Source of the DNA: Hippophae tibetana
Taxonomy: Eukaryota > Streptophyta > Magnoliopsida > Rosales > Elaeagnaceae
Length of the DNA: 64,000 nt
Reading direction: 5' to 3'
Assembly (NCBI GenBank): GCA_037013495.1
Contig: CM072805.1
Span: 23,690,669-23,754,668 of the forward strand
Shown here: piece by piece, positions 1 through 10,590 of the stretch
Layout of the letters: each line of letters begins with the position of its first letter
How positions within the stretch are numbered: the stretch's first letter is position 1
Notes under the pieces: generated by a model
Told to the model about the DNA's origin: nothing
Database searches by the model: none
The model's input: only the letters and a program-made list of their open reading frames with translations
Made by a program: the position numbers and the translations under genes

Positions 1-2402
1 CATTTAGATATTTAGGGTCCTTCTCGTGTTGTGTCTAAGGGTGGTTTCCGGTATATGTTGACTTTTATTGATGACTTCTCTTGTCATGTTTGGGTGTATT
101 TTGTAAAGAACAAGAATGATACGTTCTCAAAATTTGTAAAATTCAAGACTTGTATAGAAAATCAAACAGACAAAAAAATCAAGTATTTAAGGACTGACAA
201 TGGTTTGGAATTTTGTAAAAGTCAGTTTAATGAGTTATGTGAAAGAAATGACATAGTGAGACACCACATTGTGCGTCATACTCTACAGCAAAATGGAGTT
301 GTAGAACATATGAATAGGACTATCTTAGAAAGAGCTCGTTTTATGCTCTTTCAAGTTGAGTTGGATAAATCCTTTTAGGCTGAAACTTGTAACCATGCCT
401 GCTATTTGGTGAATCAGCCTCCATCAATTGCTATTGAGTTGAAGACTTCATTTGAGGTATTCTTTGGTACTCCTGCTAATTATTCTGATTTGAAAGATTT
501 TGGTTGTCATGTTTATACTCATGTGAATGATGGTAAACTTGAGCCTAGGACATTGAAATACATATTTGTAGGGTATCCTTTTAGGATGAAGGGTTACTTA
601 AATTTTTTATTAGTATAGATGTTAAGTTTGATGAGTTTCCATGTTAGAAAAGAAAAAAAAGTCTATTGTTACAGGTAAAAACCACGGTATTAATGAGCAG
701 GTGGAGCTCCTAGTTAAGTGCAAAAGGGCACTTCAGATCAGCAATCTATGGATGAGATATATGATTCTACTCATGATGTAGCAGAAGAGAAACATGAGCA
801 ACCATATAGTATTACTAAGGGTAAAGGAATAAGAGAGATTTGACGCCCTTAGAGGTACACATATGCAAACTATTTTTTTTGCACTATCTGTGCTAGAGTC
901 TATTGAGGTGCATGAATCATTTAGTTATCATGAAGCTGTCACTTATGATGAGTCTGTTCAGTGGTTGGTTGCTATGAATGAAGAGATCGAATCACTTCAT
1001 AAGAATCATACTTGGGAATTGGTGAAACCGCCTAAGGACCAAAAGATTGTTGGAAACAAATGGGTCTTCAAGAAAAAGGAAGGTATTCTTGAGGTTGAAA
1101 CAGTTAGGTTCAAGGCACATGTTGTTGCAAAGGGTTATTGTCAGAAGAATAGTATTGACTTTAATGAAGTATTTTCACTTGTTGTGAAACATAATTCTAT
1201 TCGTGTGTTGCTTGCTATGGTTGCATTGTTTGACATAAAATAAGAATAGCTTGATGTCAAGACAACCTTCTTACATGGTGAACTTTAGGAACAAATATAT
1301 ATGCATCAACCAGAGAGGTTTGTTGTTTTAGATAAAAAAGATCATGTTTGTTTATTGAAAAAGTCTTTATATGGGTTGAAGCAATCTACTAGGTAGTGAT
1401 ATAAACGGTTTGATTCTTTTATGATTGATCAGGTTTACTCTATGAGTGATTATGATAGTTGTGTTTATCATAAAATATTCCATGATGGTTCATCTGTCTA
1501 TTTGTTATTTTATGTTGATGACATGCTTATTGCTTCTAAGAATAAGTTTAAGATTCAGAAATTAATGTCTCAACTTAGTGGTGAGTTTAAGATGAAAGAT
1601 TTGGGTGTAGCGAATAGACAAACGGGAAAGCTTTATTTGACTCAGAAAAGTTATATTGAAAAAGTTTTTGAATGGTTTGGTATGAAAGACTCTAAATCTG
1701 TGAGTACGCCATTAGCTGCATATTTTAGACTTTCTTTGGATTTGTCACCACAGTCAAAAGAAGAAGAGCAGTACATATCTCATGTAGTTCAATGTACGCT
1801 ATGATTTGTACTCATCCATACATTTCACATACAGTTAGTGTTGTCAGTAGATATATGGGTAATCTTGGAAAGGGTCATTGGCAAGTATTGAAATGGATAC
1901 TTCGTATTTGAGAAGCATATCTAATTTTGGTTTGGTATATGATGAAAGTTCTAATACTAGTTGCAGTGTTATTGGTTATGTGGACTCTGATTATGCTGGT
2001 GATTTGGATAAAAGAAGGTCTTTGATAGATTATGTTTTCAATCTTTCTCATTGTACTATTAGTTGGAAGGTTACTTTACAGTCTACAGTTGCTTTGTCTA
2101 CGACAGAGATAGAATATATGGTAGCAGCATAAGTAGTGAAAGAAGCCATTTGGCTTAGAGGTTTGGTTTGTGATTTGGATTTACAACAGGATACTTATGT
2201 TATATTTTGTGATAGTCACAGTGTGATACACTTGATCAAGAATGTTATGTATCATAAAAGAACTAAACATATTGATGTCAGATATCACTTCGTTCGTGAC
2301 ATTGTCTCTCAGGATACTATTGTTATCAATAAGATAGTCACTATAGAGAATCTAGTTGATATGTTAACCAAACCAATTCCATTTAACAAGTCCAAGCATT
2401 GA
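1..2402 (+). pseudogene. Ty1/copia pol remnant (integrase, RT, RNase H), element A
   Basis: Decayed copia polyprotein, cut at its 5' side by the window edge. Integrase core lies at about 31-378 (FIDDF, RTDNGLEF and NGVVE give the D-D-E set), continuing at 406-618 after a stop at about 376-378. The RT region is at 863-1243 and 1421-1804 and keeps the YVDDML catalytic box near 1510. RNase H is at 1878-2132 and 2136-2402, with GYVDSDYAGD and the terminal KHIDVRYHFVRD-type stretch. Stops and frame breaks separate the pieces (for example TAG at about 1396), so it cannot make an intact polyprotein. Protein similarity is to Tnt1-like copia elements as I know them. It runs antisense to the flippase exon at 3609-3788. 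Confidence 0.93.
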
Positions 2403-2503
2403 TTGGTGTTTGCAATAGATGATCACCCTTCAGGGCTTTGAATGACTGTTATTTTGTAATCCAAATAATTTCATATTTGAATAACTTATTTTCTATTTTG
2501 AGC

Positions 2504-2515
2504 CAAGATGGAGAT
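2504..2515 (+). other. Polypurine tract of copia element A
   Basis: A purine-rich AAGATGGAGAT lies 100 bp after the pol stop, directly before a sequence resembling a copia LTR start. This is where a plus-strand primer is expected. Confidence 0.6.
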
Positions 2516-3410
2516 TTATTAACTATTGGCCCAAAACGTTTAGGCCCAAAACTTTTATCACTTAAACCCTCTGATACCTATATATATATATATATATATG
2601 CTGTTTTGAAGAGAGTTTTATAGTAGCCACCAGAGAGAACAAAACAGAGTGTTACCAAATAGAAAAGAAGAGTAGAAGATGTGTGGGTCTTTTTAGACAT
2701 GGAATCTCCTTATTTTTTTTTAAAAATTTGCATAGCAAATTAAAAGAGAAGTTATATACAGTAAGCTTATTTGTATGGTAATATTTGATTAAATACCAAT
2801 AAATTAGAGAGAAATATTTTTTTTGATGTATTTGGATTTTGGTATATTTTGTGAAATATTTTGAAAATTGATATTTATATTTATATTTGATTATTAGTAG
2901 ATTTTTCTCTGTGTGCAGTCATCAATAGAGTAAATTTTTTACATTGAAAAGTTAAATTACTTGAATCATTGTGTATTATTTATTTTTCTCACTTTTATCA
3001 CTTAAACCCTCTGTTACTTATATATATATGCTGTTTTGAAGAGAGTTTTATAGTAGCCACCAGAGAGAACAAAACAGAGTGTTACCAAATAGAAAAGAAG
3101 AGTAGAAGTTGTGTGGGTCTTTTTAGACATGGAATCTCCTTATTTTTTTTTTTCAAAATCTCTTTATTTTTTTTTAAATTTGCAGAGCAAATTAAAAGAG
3201 AAGTCATATACAGTCAGCTTATTTGTATGATAATATTTGATTAAATACTAATAAATTAGAGAGAAATATTTTTTTTGATGTATTTAAATTTTGGTATATT
3301 TTGTGAAATATTTTAAAAATTAATATTTTTATTTTTATTTGATTATTAGTAGATTTTTATCTATGTGTATTATTTATATGTATTATTTATTTTTCTGACT
3401 GATTCTTATT
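2516..3410 (+). repeat. 3' LTR of copia element A, internally tandem-duplicated
   Basis: The LTR begins just after the polypurine tract. It holds two head-to-tail copies of a block of about 430 bp: 2551-2990 and 2991-3410. Shared landmarks are the ACTTTTATCACTTAAACCC start, CTGTTTTGAAGAGAGTTTTA (2601 and 3031), GGTCTTTTTAGACATGGAAT and the TTTGATTATTAGTAGATTTT end. They differ by a longer TA run in copy 1 and an extra T-rich stretch in copy 2. The 3' border is not sharp, and the 5' LTR is outside the window, so no target duplication can be tested. Confidence 0.7.
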
Positions 3411-3608
3411 TATTTGTTAACCATAATTATATATTTGGGTCTCGATTTCCATTCGTTCTAATTTATAACAAAAACTCCAAATTAATTATTCTTAAGTTCG
3501 GCCGATCTCAATTGCAAAAAACATCTTTCGAGCATAACGAAGAAAATGGAACCAAAATGCACGTAAAGAAACACTCGATGATGGAGAGAAATAGAGATAA
3601 AAATGAAC

Positions 3609-3788
3609 CTTGAATCTAAGAGGAGCATTAGCCTCACGGTCATTGCAACAAATGGTACGGTTACCAGGTGCCTGGGGATGAACTTTACCGAGTCGAACCG
3701 TCCGACTAGAGGAAGCACGCGACAAGCTCGAATTTAGATCTCGACCCAATCTGGATTTCGACGACTTAACCCTATCCCATCCACCCAT
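3609..3788 (-). CDS. ALA3: ALA3-like phospholipid-transporting ATPase, exon 1 only
   Basis: Sixty codons from ATG at 3788 to a GT splice donor right after the AAG codon at 3609-3611. The second half, [16 protein letters not shown] followed by [13 protein letters not shown], matches the N-terminus of plant P4-type flippases of the ALA3 group, which also break after the RFK codons. These proteins move phospholipids to the cytosolic leaflet in the secretory pathway and work with an ALIS beta subunit (family knowledge). The Ser/Arg-rich first 30 residues are typical. No further exon is visible at 1-3600, which is occupied by a copia element, so the rest should lie to the left of the window. Either intron 1 is very long and hosts the retroelement, or this is a detached exon. 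Exon identity is firm; gene integrity is unknown. Confidence 0.75.
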
Positions 3789-4460
3789 CTTCTCGAAAAA
3801 CTCCTCTCCCCTATCCGAAGCTCAAAATCTTCTACGTCGGCTCAGAAAATCAAATGTCCTCCGAATCGCTGGTAATAATAATGTGGTATTTACTATCTTC
3901 TCCTTTTTTATCTCTAAACAACATTGATCATCAGGTAAGCTTATGGTGCTTCGTATTGTACGAACGACAAAGACGAAAGAAACAGAGAGGAAGTGTGCTC
4001 ATCCAATACCTCTCCCCCTCCCGGACCCCTCCTGCGTTTGATTTTGGTTTCTTTGTTTTCAAGTCTTGTTTCCTTACCTTTGCTTTCCTGTGGTAAATTT
4101 TAACTGAACCTTCATCTTTCCTCTTCTACTTTGAGATTCGCCATTATCGTTTTATTTTCTTGTTTAAAATTTTCCATGAAACAGCGTGATTATTGGAGTG
4201 ATATTTTTCCCCCTTTCTCTAGTTTTGTATGCTCGGAATTTATTTACCTTGCGCTGTGATTCTTCACGCGCGTGTGTACGTTAAATTAGACAAAAATAAA
4301 ACAATCGAGTATTCTCTGGGCTTTTCGCGCCTTTAATGCTTTATAAATTGTAGTAGGGCCCGGAAATTCAGGTAAAACCGTTGGAATGGAGTTCGCGGTG
4401 CCGTGATGCATGTGACGCGCGAGTGGAGACCAGGTGTAATTAAACGGCAATCAGCTATTT
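3789..4460 (-). promoter_or_regulatory. Probable 5'UTR and promoter region of the ALA3-like gene
   Basis: This stretch is clearly richer in G+C than its surroundings and lies directly upstream of the flippase start codon. A TATA-like TTTATAAAG is readable on the minus strand near 4341-4349. The pyrimidine-rich block near 4000-4030 reads as purine-rich on the gene strand. No coding similarity recognised. Transcription start not determinable. Confidence 0.4.
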
Positions 4461-6045
4461 TTTTTCCTCCTCCTTCCTTCCCTGAAACTTCAATTTCATA
4501 ATTTATAGATTAATTATTATAAATATTATTGTTGTAAAAAAATAAGTTTTTTTATAATTATTAATATAAATATTTATAATATATTAAATTAGATATTTAT
4601 AATCTCATTTAATTAAATTCTAACACTTTAGTTAAACTTTATTTTTCATTTACTTATTATGAATTAATTTTCAATGAAAATATCATTACAACTCAAATAT
4701 TAATGTTTAATTATAATTTAATAATAATTTTATTTATCATATATAATAAATAATTCGTATGAAAGTATTGATAATGATTTTTTTAATTTTAATATTTTTC
4801 ATTTGAAGAATTATATATCTATTCATCGAATTACAAATGTATTAACATTTAATATTTAGTGACGGATGTTATTAAGTTTTAATCAATTTTGATTTAAAAT
4901 ACTAATCGAAATAGCATATATTGATTTTTTAAATAAAAAATAAAAGTTTATACATAAAATATTCATTATAGAACATTTGATTAACATAATTACATATTTG
5001 ATAGATTTGATTTGTGGTTTGAAAGTAATTATTTAAAAGTGAATTTAAATAATTTTACTTTATATAATAAATAAAATTTATTGTTTAAAAAAATAATTAA
5101 AAAATTGTATATTAGTATTTAAATTACAATTATGCATCAATTTTTAAGTAGAAAAGAACTTTTAAAAAAAAGTAAATTGTTAGAACAAAAAATAATTTAT
5201 ATTTTTTATTAATTATAGTAATTTTTTTAAAAAAATGAACATAAGAGATGAATAATATAAGTTTTTTACCTTCTTAAATGACATAAAAATTCATCTAAAA
5301 TTAAATTATTATAAATATATATGATATATGTACTATAAATATATAAATTTAATGATAGATATATGTATTAGTAATATGTAATTCATTTTATCAACTTTAA
5401 AACCTTAATCGACCTAAACTACGTTATTTTTTGTATTTTTAAAATCAAATCAACCTATTGGACCTACAAACATAAAACTTGATTCAATTTGACTAGATTT
5501 CAATCGAATATGTTGCTCTATCGATTATTATATCCATCCTTACTAATATTTATATTAGATATTCATGTTTAAATGAGTGATTCATATCTACATCATTGAG
5601 TTTACTCCAATTTAAATCATATTTATTTTGCTTTTTTGAATGAGATGCATTGAGAATGAGTAAATAATATGAATATTACAAGTATTTCATTTTTTTTACC
5701 ACAATAGTTTTAAGAGTTATTTGTTAATCCTAAACAAACATACATGATATTTATACCAATCAACATAAGAGAAAATAAGATTGAATAAAAGCCTTTTGTT
5801 CGAAAGACTATTCTTTATAGTTCTCACATTCCCAATTCATTTGGCTATCACAAACCTTAATCCCAATTCATTTAACTCTCTCGCAATTATTTCTATCATT
5901 AATTTCAACTCCTCACCTACTTGTTTGATATCATCATTTTTTTACTCTTGTTGTTTATGCAAATTTCTTATTGAAACCTTAATTAATGAAGACCTAATCA
6001 AATAAGAGAAAAGGTTCTTCTATCCTTGCTATTGCTACTCAAATA
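4461..6045. other. AT-rich spacer, nothing recognised
   Basis: Very AT-rich with short runs of A and T; only short accidental ORFs such as 5781-6005, which show no recognisable domain. Confidence 0.6.
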
Positions 6046-6049
6046 ATCT

Positions 6050-6789
6050 CTTAAAAGTTTATCAATGTTGAAGCTCTTCTTTGAGTTCATAGGAAAATCC
6101 GGACAAAGGTTGAAGGACTGGATGTCAAGGAGGTTATATTGCAACATCTTTATATTCTATTTTGAAAATGTTGATGAGTTAGAGATGTTACTTAAGAAAA
6201 AACCTTGAAGTTTTGATAGCAACCTTATAGTTATTCATAAGCTTAAATCAGGTGTGTCTCTATCTAACCTTCTATTTTATTATACTTTGATTTAGATCCA
6301 ATTCCATCATTTACATATGAATTAAGGAGAATGAAAGTGATTGTGTGAAGAATGATAGGTTTTGTATGCCCTGTGATTGAGGTGGAAATTTTTTTCCTAA
6401 TTAATTTTCCTTTAAGGTTAGTTAATGTATGCATTAAATTTGATATCTCTAAACCTTTTGTTCTTGGTGCTTGGATCCCTCATAGAACTACACATATATG
6501 TAGGTGGATTTTAAGATTGAGAGGCTACTAAATTTTTGTTACTATTATGGAAAGACAACTCATCATATTAGGTTTTGTGAGGTTCTTGATAGTGTTTGTA
6601 TTGACTTTGGAGGTAAGAATGCATATTATATGGAATGGCTAAGATCATATATGAATATGAAGGTTCCAATTCAAGTGAAGGAAAGGGGTTTAAGGAAGAA
6701 GAATTCTAAAGGCTTTATATTTGATTTTGGTGATAATTGTGAAAAGAGAAAGAGGGAGGCAGAGTTGCTAGCCAAGGAAAAGAGAATGT
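6050..6789 (+). pseudogene. LINE ORF1-like (DUF4283 plus zinc knuckle), 5' part
   Basis: Remnant of a plant LINE first ORF, the RNA-binding gag-like protein. In order: a DUF4283-like stretch at about 6105-6290 (FENVDELEMLLKKKPWSFDS type), the KFDISKPFVLGAWIP linker at about 6435-6480, then the long open piece 6504-6789 with a degenerate zinc knuckle at about 6531-6572, where the second Cys is Tyr (CYYYGKTTHHIRFC). A basic tail follows. Frameshifts and stops lie before 6504. The reading is cut at 6789 by a copia LTR and resumes at 10417. No LINE endonuclease or RT is found nearby. Confidence 0.75.
6785..6789. repeat. Target site duplication of copia B, left copy (AATGT)
   Basis: Five bases AATGT directly before the left LTR; AATAT directly follows the right LTR at 10417-10421 (one transition apart). 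Confidence 0.7.
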
Positions 6790-7124
6790 TGTTGGATCAT
6801 AATTCAATCCAGAAATGTTCAAAAAAACTATATGAATGCAAATTTAAATACAACAGAAGAAAAAATGGATTGAAAGCATACCTCTTACCATTGATCAAAT
6901 TTCACCACTTTAGGGGAATTCCAATGGGTTTTGGTTTGATTCTCTAATTGTTTCTCATATTTATTCAATGTGTTTGATGGTGTATGTCAATGATTATCAG
7001 TGAGTAGTGAGAGGATATGATGTCTTTATAAAGGTTCTCTCATCAAGAACCTCCTATGGTTTTGTAACCGACGTACGATTACGAAACTGAACCGTTACAA
7101 CTGTTGCACCATAAAAATGTTACA
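6790..7124 (-). repeat. Copia B LTR (3' LTR in element orientation)
   Basis: 335 bp, bounded by TGTTGGATC and AAATGTTACA, matching the other LTR with scattered substitutions. Confidence 0.9.
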
Positions 7125-7140
7125 TTCTCCCACATGGTAC
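7125..7140 (-). other. Polypurine tract of copia B
   Basis: Minus-strand reading GTACCATGTGGGAGAA directly abuts the LTR, the usual copia polypurine tract form. Confidence 0.8.
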
Positions 7141-7429
7141 AAACATTAAGCTAAATTCTCTTGAGTAACAAAATACATGAATCATGGCAATAGGTCCTCT
7201 AAGATTGAGTATTATATTTCATGTATTATAATGTATTTAGTTTCTCAAGTATTATACTTTATGTGGTAATGAAACTAAATGAATAAATCCTATATTTATT
7301 CTTGGTCTAATAAAATATATATTTTCTCAAATAAATTAAGATGCACATGAATATGAGAAAATATCACAATATATAAGAGTTTCATTAATAAATTATATAT
7401 ATATATACATTTACAAAGTGGAACCAATT

Positions 7430-7602
7430 CCTATTTTCTCTACATAATCCTTAAATTTCAGTTGTGGCATGCCTTTAGTCAAATGATCAGCAATCATCAA
7501 CTTAGTTCTAATGTGCTCAATGACCACTTTATTTTCCTTAACATGTTCTCTTAGAGCCAAGTATTTAATGTTAATGTGCTTACTACAACTACCACTCTTG
7601 TC
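7430..7602 (-). pseudogene. Copia B: C-terminal tail of RNase H
   Basis: The minus strand codes for a peptide of the type ending copia RNase H (a HINIK... stretch, then VIEHIRTKLMIADHLTKGMPQL-like spacing, then a short KDYVEK-like end). It is joined directly to the protease/pre-integrase region at about 7600, so the intervening integrase and RT have been removed by one deletion. Confidence 0.7.
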
Positions 7603-7966
7603 TTAGCCATAAACAAAACAAATGAGTAGTGCCAGCTTGAACATGCATAGCATTATAAGTGACATTATTTTGTAAATTAATGCAGTAAAGAGCATAAGAC
7701 AAAATACCATTCCTAACACAATCAGATTTATTAAACAAACTAAAAGATGTTTCTGAAAAGTGAAAGGAATAACCAAAAGGTATAAGTCTTGAAATCGAAA
7801 TCAAGTTTCTAGAGAAACTTAGAACATAAAAGGTATTTTCTAATTCTAAAATAAACCAACTACTTAAAATCAAACTGCAAGTCCCTATAGCCTCCACATG
7901 TGATCCTATCTTGTTATTGGATAAGATGTATTGCTCACTTCTCACTGGCTTCCTTAGATTTTGCAT
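7589..7966 (-). pseudogene. Copia B: protease and GAG-pre-integrase region
   Basis: The open frame covers the segment typical between copia protease and integrase, with an IGSHVEAIGTCSLIL-like strand and LENTFYVLSFSRNLISISRL, a conserved LxxVLYVPxxxxNLISVxxL pattern. Just upstream (about 7990-8030 minus) lies the protease active-site region, which reads DSR in place of the catalytic DSG/DTG triplet. Non-functional. Confidence 0.75.
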
Positions 7967-8107
7967 ACCTTGTAAGGAGTTTGCAACATGGATTGTAGAT
8001 CTAGAATCAATCCACTAGGTGTTAATATTAACATTAACCATATTAGATTCATAACAAACAAACGAGGTTGGATTACCTTTATTCTCAAGTCATTTCTGGA
8101 ATTTGAT

Positions 8108-8150
8108 ACATTCCTTCTTTATATGTCTCTTCTTTTTACAGAAGAAATAT
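8108..8150 (-). pseudogene. Copia B: gag zinc knuckle, degenerate
   Basis: CX2CX4HX4C spacing is readable as YFFCKKKRHIKKEC; the first Cys is Tyr. Confidence 0.7.
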
Positions 8151-8289
8151 TTGGCTTCTTTCTTAATATCAGCCTAAGGTGGAATTATCCCTTTTCCTTT
8201 CTGTTTGTACTGAGATTTGTCTTTTTCGTACGTTGTAGCCAACATTACACTTTTACTAAATTTCATAACAAACCTCCCTTCCTCTTGAA

Positions 8290-8790
8290 TACACATGGTC
8301 ATTAGTTCATTGATTGACCATTTATCCTTATATTTATTGTATGAGATTTTGAATGGCTCGTACTAATGTGGGAGAGTGTTAAGGATATAGTGCACTAGAA
8401 AGGATTTTGACATCTTAACCTTAAGATTTTTAAGTTGAGCCGTAATGCCCCTCATTTGCATAATGTGCTCGCACACACCTTTTCACACTGGTGAGTCTTA
8501 AGGAAGAGAACTCCATAATAAGGGTTCTTTCTAAAACCTTATCTGAAGTGACGAACTGATCATCAATGGCCTTTAGCAAGTCCTGAACATTATTATGTTG
8601 ATCAACAGAACCACGAATACCAGCAAAAATCTTAGTCTTAATGAACATCATGCTAAGGCGATTAGATCGCTCCCATTGTTCATAAAGTATGATATTATTC
8701 TATAGAGTGCTGGTTTTAGTAATTTTAGGTGGTTCATTTTTCCTAATAGTATAGTCAATATCCATCCACCCTAGATGAAGGTGAATTCTT
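8290..8790 (-). pseudogene. Copia B: gag (UBN2-type) fragment
   Basis: The clear piece is 8430-8651, with ...YEQWERSNRL just upstream and then FAGIRGSVDQ and DLLKAIDDQFVTSDK, the helical capsid pattern of copia gag (UBN2 family). Stops break it downstream near 8420 and 8350. It lies upstream of the zinc knuckle in element order. Confidence 0.7.
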
Positions 8791-9423
8791 TCCTTCGTTA
8801 TTTTATAATTATTCCCTTTCAGATCAGGAATGTCACAACAAATATCAAAGAAATTTACAGGTTGAGAAGCTACAATAAAAATTTTTATGGGATAAGATTT
8901 ATTATATCACATATGATTAATTACAATTTATATGTATTTTATAAATGTGATTCTAAATAAACCTTATTATAGTTTTAATTAATTAAAGATGTTGTGACTA
9001 CTTCTTAATTAATTAAACTATATGAATCACTTAAATATTAGCTAAATCCTTAAGCTTAATTATTGCATAAAATCATAAGCAATATTAATTTAATTTCAAA
9101 TGTACAAATATTATTTATCTTAAGATTGCATGTATGACAATAAATTATACAAAAAAAACTAATATAAGCACTAATTAAATTCATAAAGAGTCATTAACAA
9201 TTAATTTCGTTATGCATAAATTATTTAACCAAATTCCATATGTATAATTAATTACATAATTTATACATACAAATATCAAAACAAATAATTTAAGCATAAT
9301 ATATTTAAATAAAATTTAATGTGCTAACAAATTATTTAAATAAATGTCACATGTATATAAATATTTTACATATGACAAACCTAAGTTAAATAATTAGTCA
9401 CATTAAAATTATATGTGTCCTAA

Positions 9424-9500
9424 TTCAGTGGACAATCCTATTTATGCCCAATAGCGAAATTCAGGTTTGATTCTCAACTTCAACATTTTTTTAAAATTAA
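9424..9500 (+). repeat. tRNA-like (SINE-type) unit 1 with T-run
   Basis: AGTGGACAATCC...TTTATGCCC, then CAGGTTTGATTCTCA (B-box-like), then TCAACA and T7. It aligns with the unit about 125 bp downstream. The A-box half is degenerate. Confidence 0.4.
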
Positions 9501-9547
9501 ATTCCTAATGTATATAAAACTACGTCTAAGACAAAATAAAACATTAG

Positions 9548-9632
9548 ATTTGTTGTAGTCTAGTGGTTTGGGCGTTTATGCCTCACGTAAGAAACCACAG
9601 ATCGAGTCCTCCTAACAACATTTTTTTTAAAT
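9548..9632 (+). repeat. tRNA-like (SINE-type) unit 2 with T-run
   Basis: TGTAGTCTAGTGGTTTGGG resembles a tRNA A box and D arm, CAGATCGAGTCC resembles a B box and T arm, the ends TTGTTG and CAACA can pair, and a T8 run follows, as in a Pol III terminator. The anticodon arm is poorly formed, so this is a tRNA-derived repeat rather than a working tRNA gene. It lies in the long leader region of copia B, opposite to its transcription. Confidence 0.45.
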
Positions 9633-10060
9633 TCAAAAACGACATGTCGTTTATCCCTACAAAAGTTGTCTTCAACCTCCATCTGGGTCAACCCGACTCG
9701 ATTTTGACCCTAATGGATACTAAAAAAATAGATATTGAGTCGTATCTCACTATTTTGAAGGTAAAAACTAGCATTATTTTTATCAAAATTCTTAGAATTT
9801 AATTTTAAAGTGATTCATGATGTTAGTTTGAATAAAAATGTCATTTTTAAATAGAAAATTAATTAATACATTCCAATAAACGCAAACGAAAAATTGAATT
9901 TATTTTCTTTGTGGTTTTTCAAGTTTCAATTCACATGATTATTATATTATCAACACTGAAATAATTTATAATTTTCATACGTATCAAAAACAAGCAAAAT
10001 AAAAAACTCAAATTCTCAATTCTTCATGAAATAGGATAAAATAAGGGTGTTTTCAAAAAT

Positions 10061-10075
10061 GACTCTGATATCAAA
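10061..10075 (-). other. Primer binding site of copia B
   Basis: Minus strand reads TTTGATATCAGAGTC next to the LTR, a mutated form of the TGGTATCAGAGC site complementary to initiator tRNA-Met. Confidence 0.75.
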
Positions 10076-10416
10076 TGTTGAATCATAATTCAATCCAGAA
10101 ACCTTCAGGAAATCATATGAATGCAAATTTAAACACAATAGAAGCAAAAATATATTGAAAACATACTTCTTATTATTGATCAAATTTCACCACTTTATGG
10201 TATTTCCAATAGGTTTTGGTTTGATGCTCTGATTATTACTTACACTTATTCTCTGTGTTTGATAGTTTGATAGTGTATGTCAATGATTATTAGTGAATAG
10301 TGAAAAAACTTGATGTTTTATAAAGGTTCTCTTATCAAAAACCTTGTATGGTTTTGTAACCGATACACGGTTACGAGATAAAACCGTTACCACCATTGCA
10401 CCATAAAAATGTTACA
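10076..10416 (-). repeat. Copia B LTR (5' LTR in element orientation)
   Basis: 341 bp from TGTTGAATC to AAATGTTACA, the partner of 6790-7124. Confidence 0.9.
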
Positions 10417-10590
10417 AATATTTCTTCTGATTTTAGGAAGGGGAAGAGTTACGGTAGTTCAGGAGCTGTTAATGTTAGGAAAAGGATGAGAAAAAGTATG
10501 AATGATGTGATTTATTCGAAGAGTATACAAGTGGAGCCAACTATACCATTGCAGGAGGTGCCTTTGGTTAGCGAGGAAGGTATTGATTGA
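10417..10590 (+). pseudogene. LINE ORF1-like, 3' part after copia B
   Basis: Continues the ORF1 reading interrupted at 6789: a Ser/Gly/Arg-rich linker, then a short acidic end VPLVSEEGID and TGA. The open frame runs straight out of the target duplication. No ORF2 is found in the following 1 kb. Confidence 0.6.

Larger units (their letters stand above)
6790..10416 (-). mobile_element. Copia element B, minus strand, internally deleted
   Basis: Two direct LTRs (6790-7124 and 10076-10416) both run TGTTG...TGTTACA on the plus strand. The polypurine tract at 7125-7140 and a tRNA-iMet-type primer site at 10061-10075 show that it is transcribed from right to left. The interior (about 2.95 kb) reads, in element order, leader, gag, zinc knuckle, protease/pre-integrase, then directly the extreme end of RNase H. 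Integrase and nearly all RT are absent, so it is non-autonomous. Target duplication AATGT/AATAT places it inside a LINE ORF1. Many stops show age. Confidence 0.9.

Noticed and set aside
5781-6005. Plus-strand ORF of 74 codons with Asn/Ser/Ile richness
   Set aside because: AT-rich, low complexity, no domain and no continuation by splicing visible.
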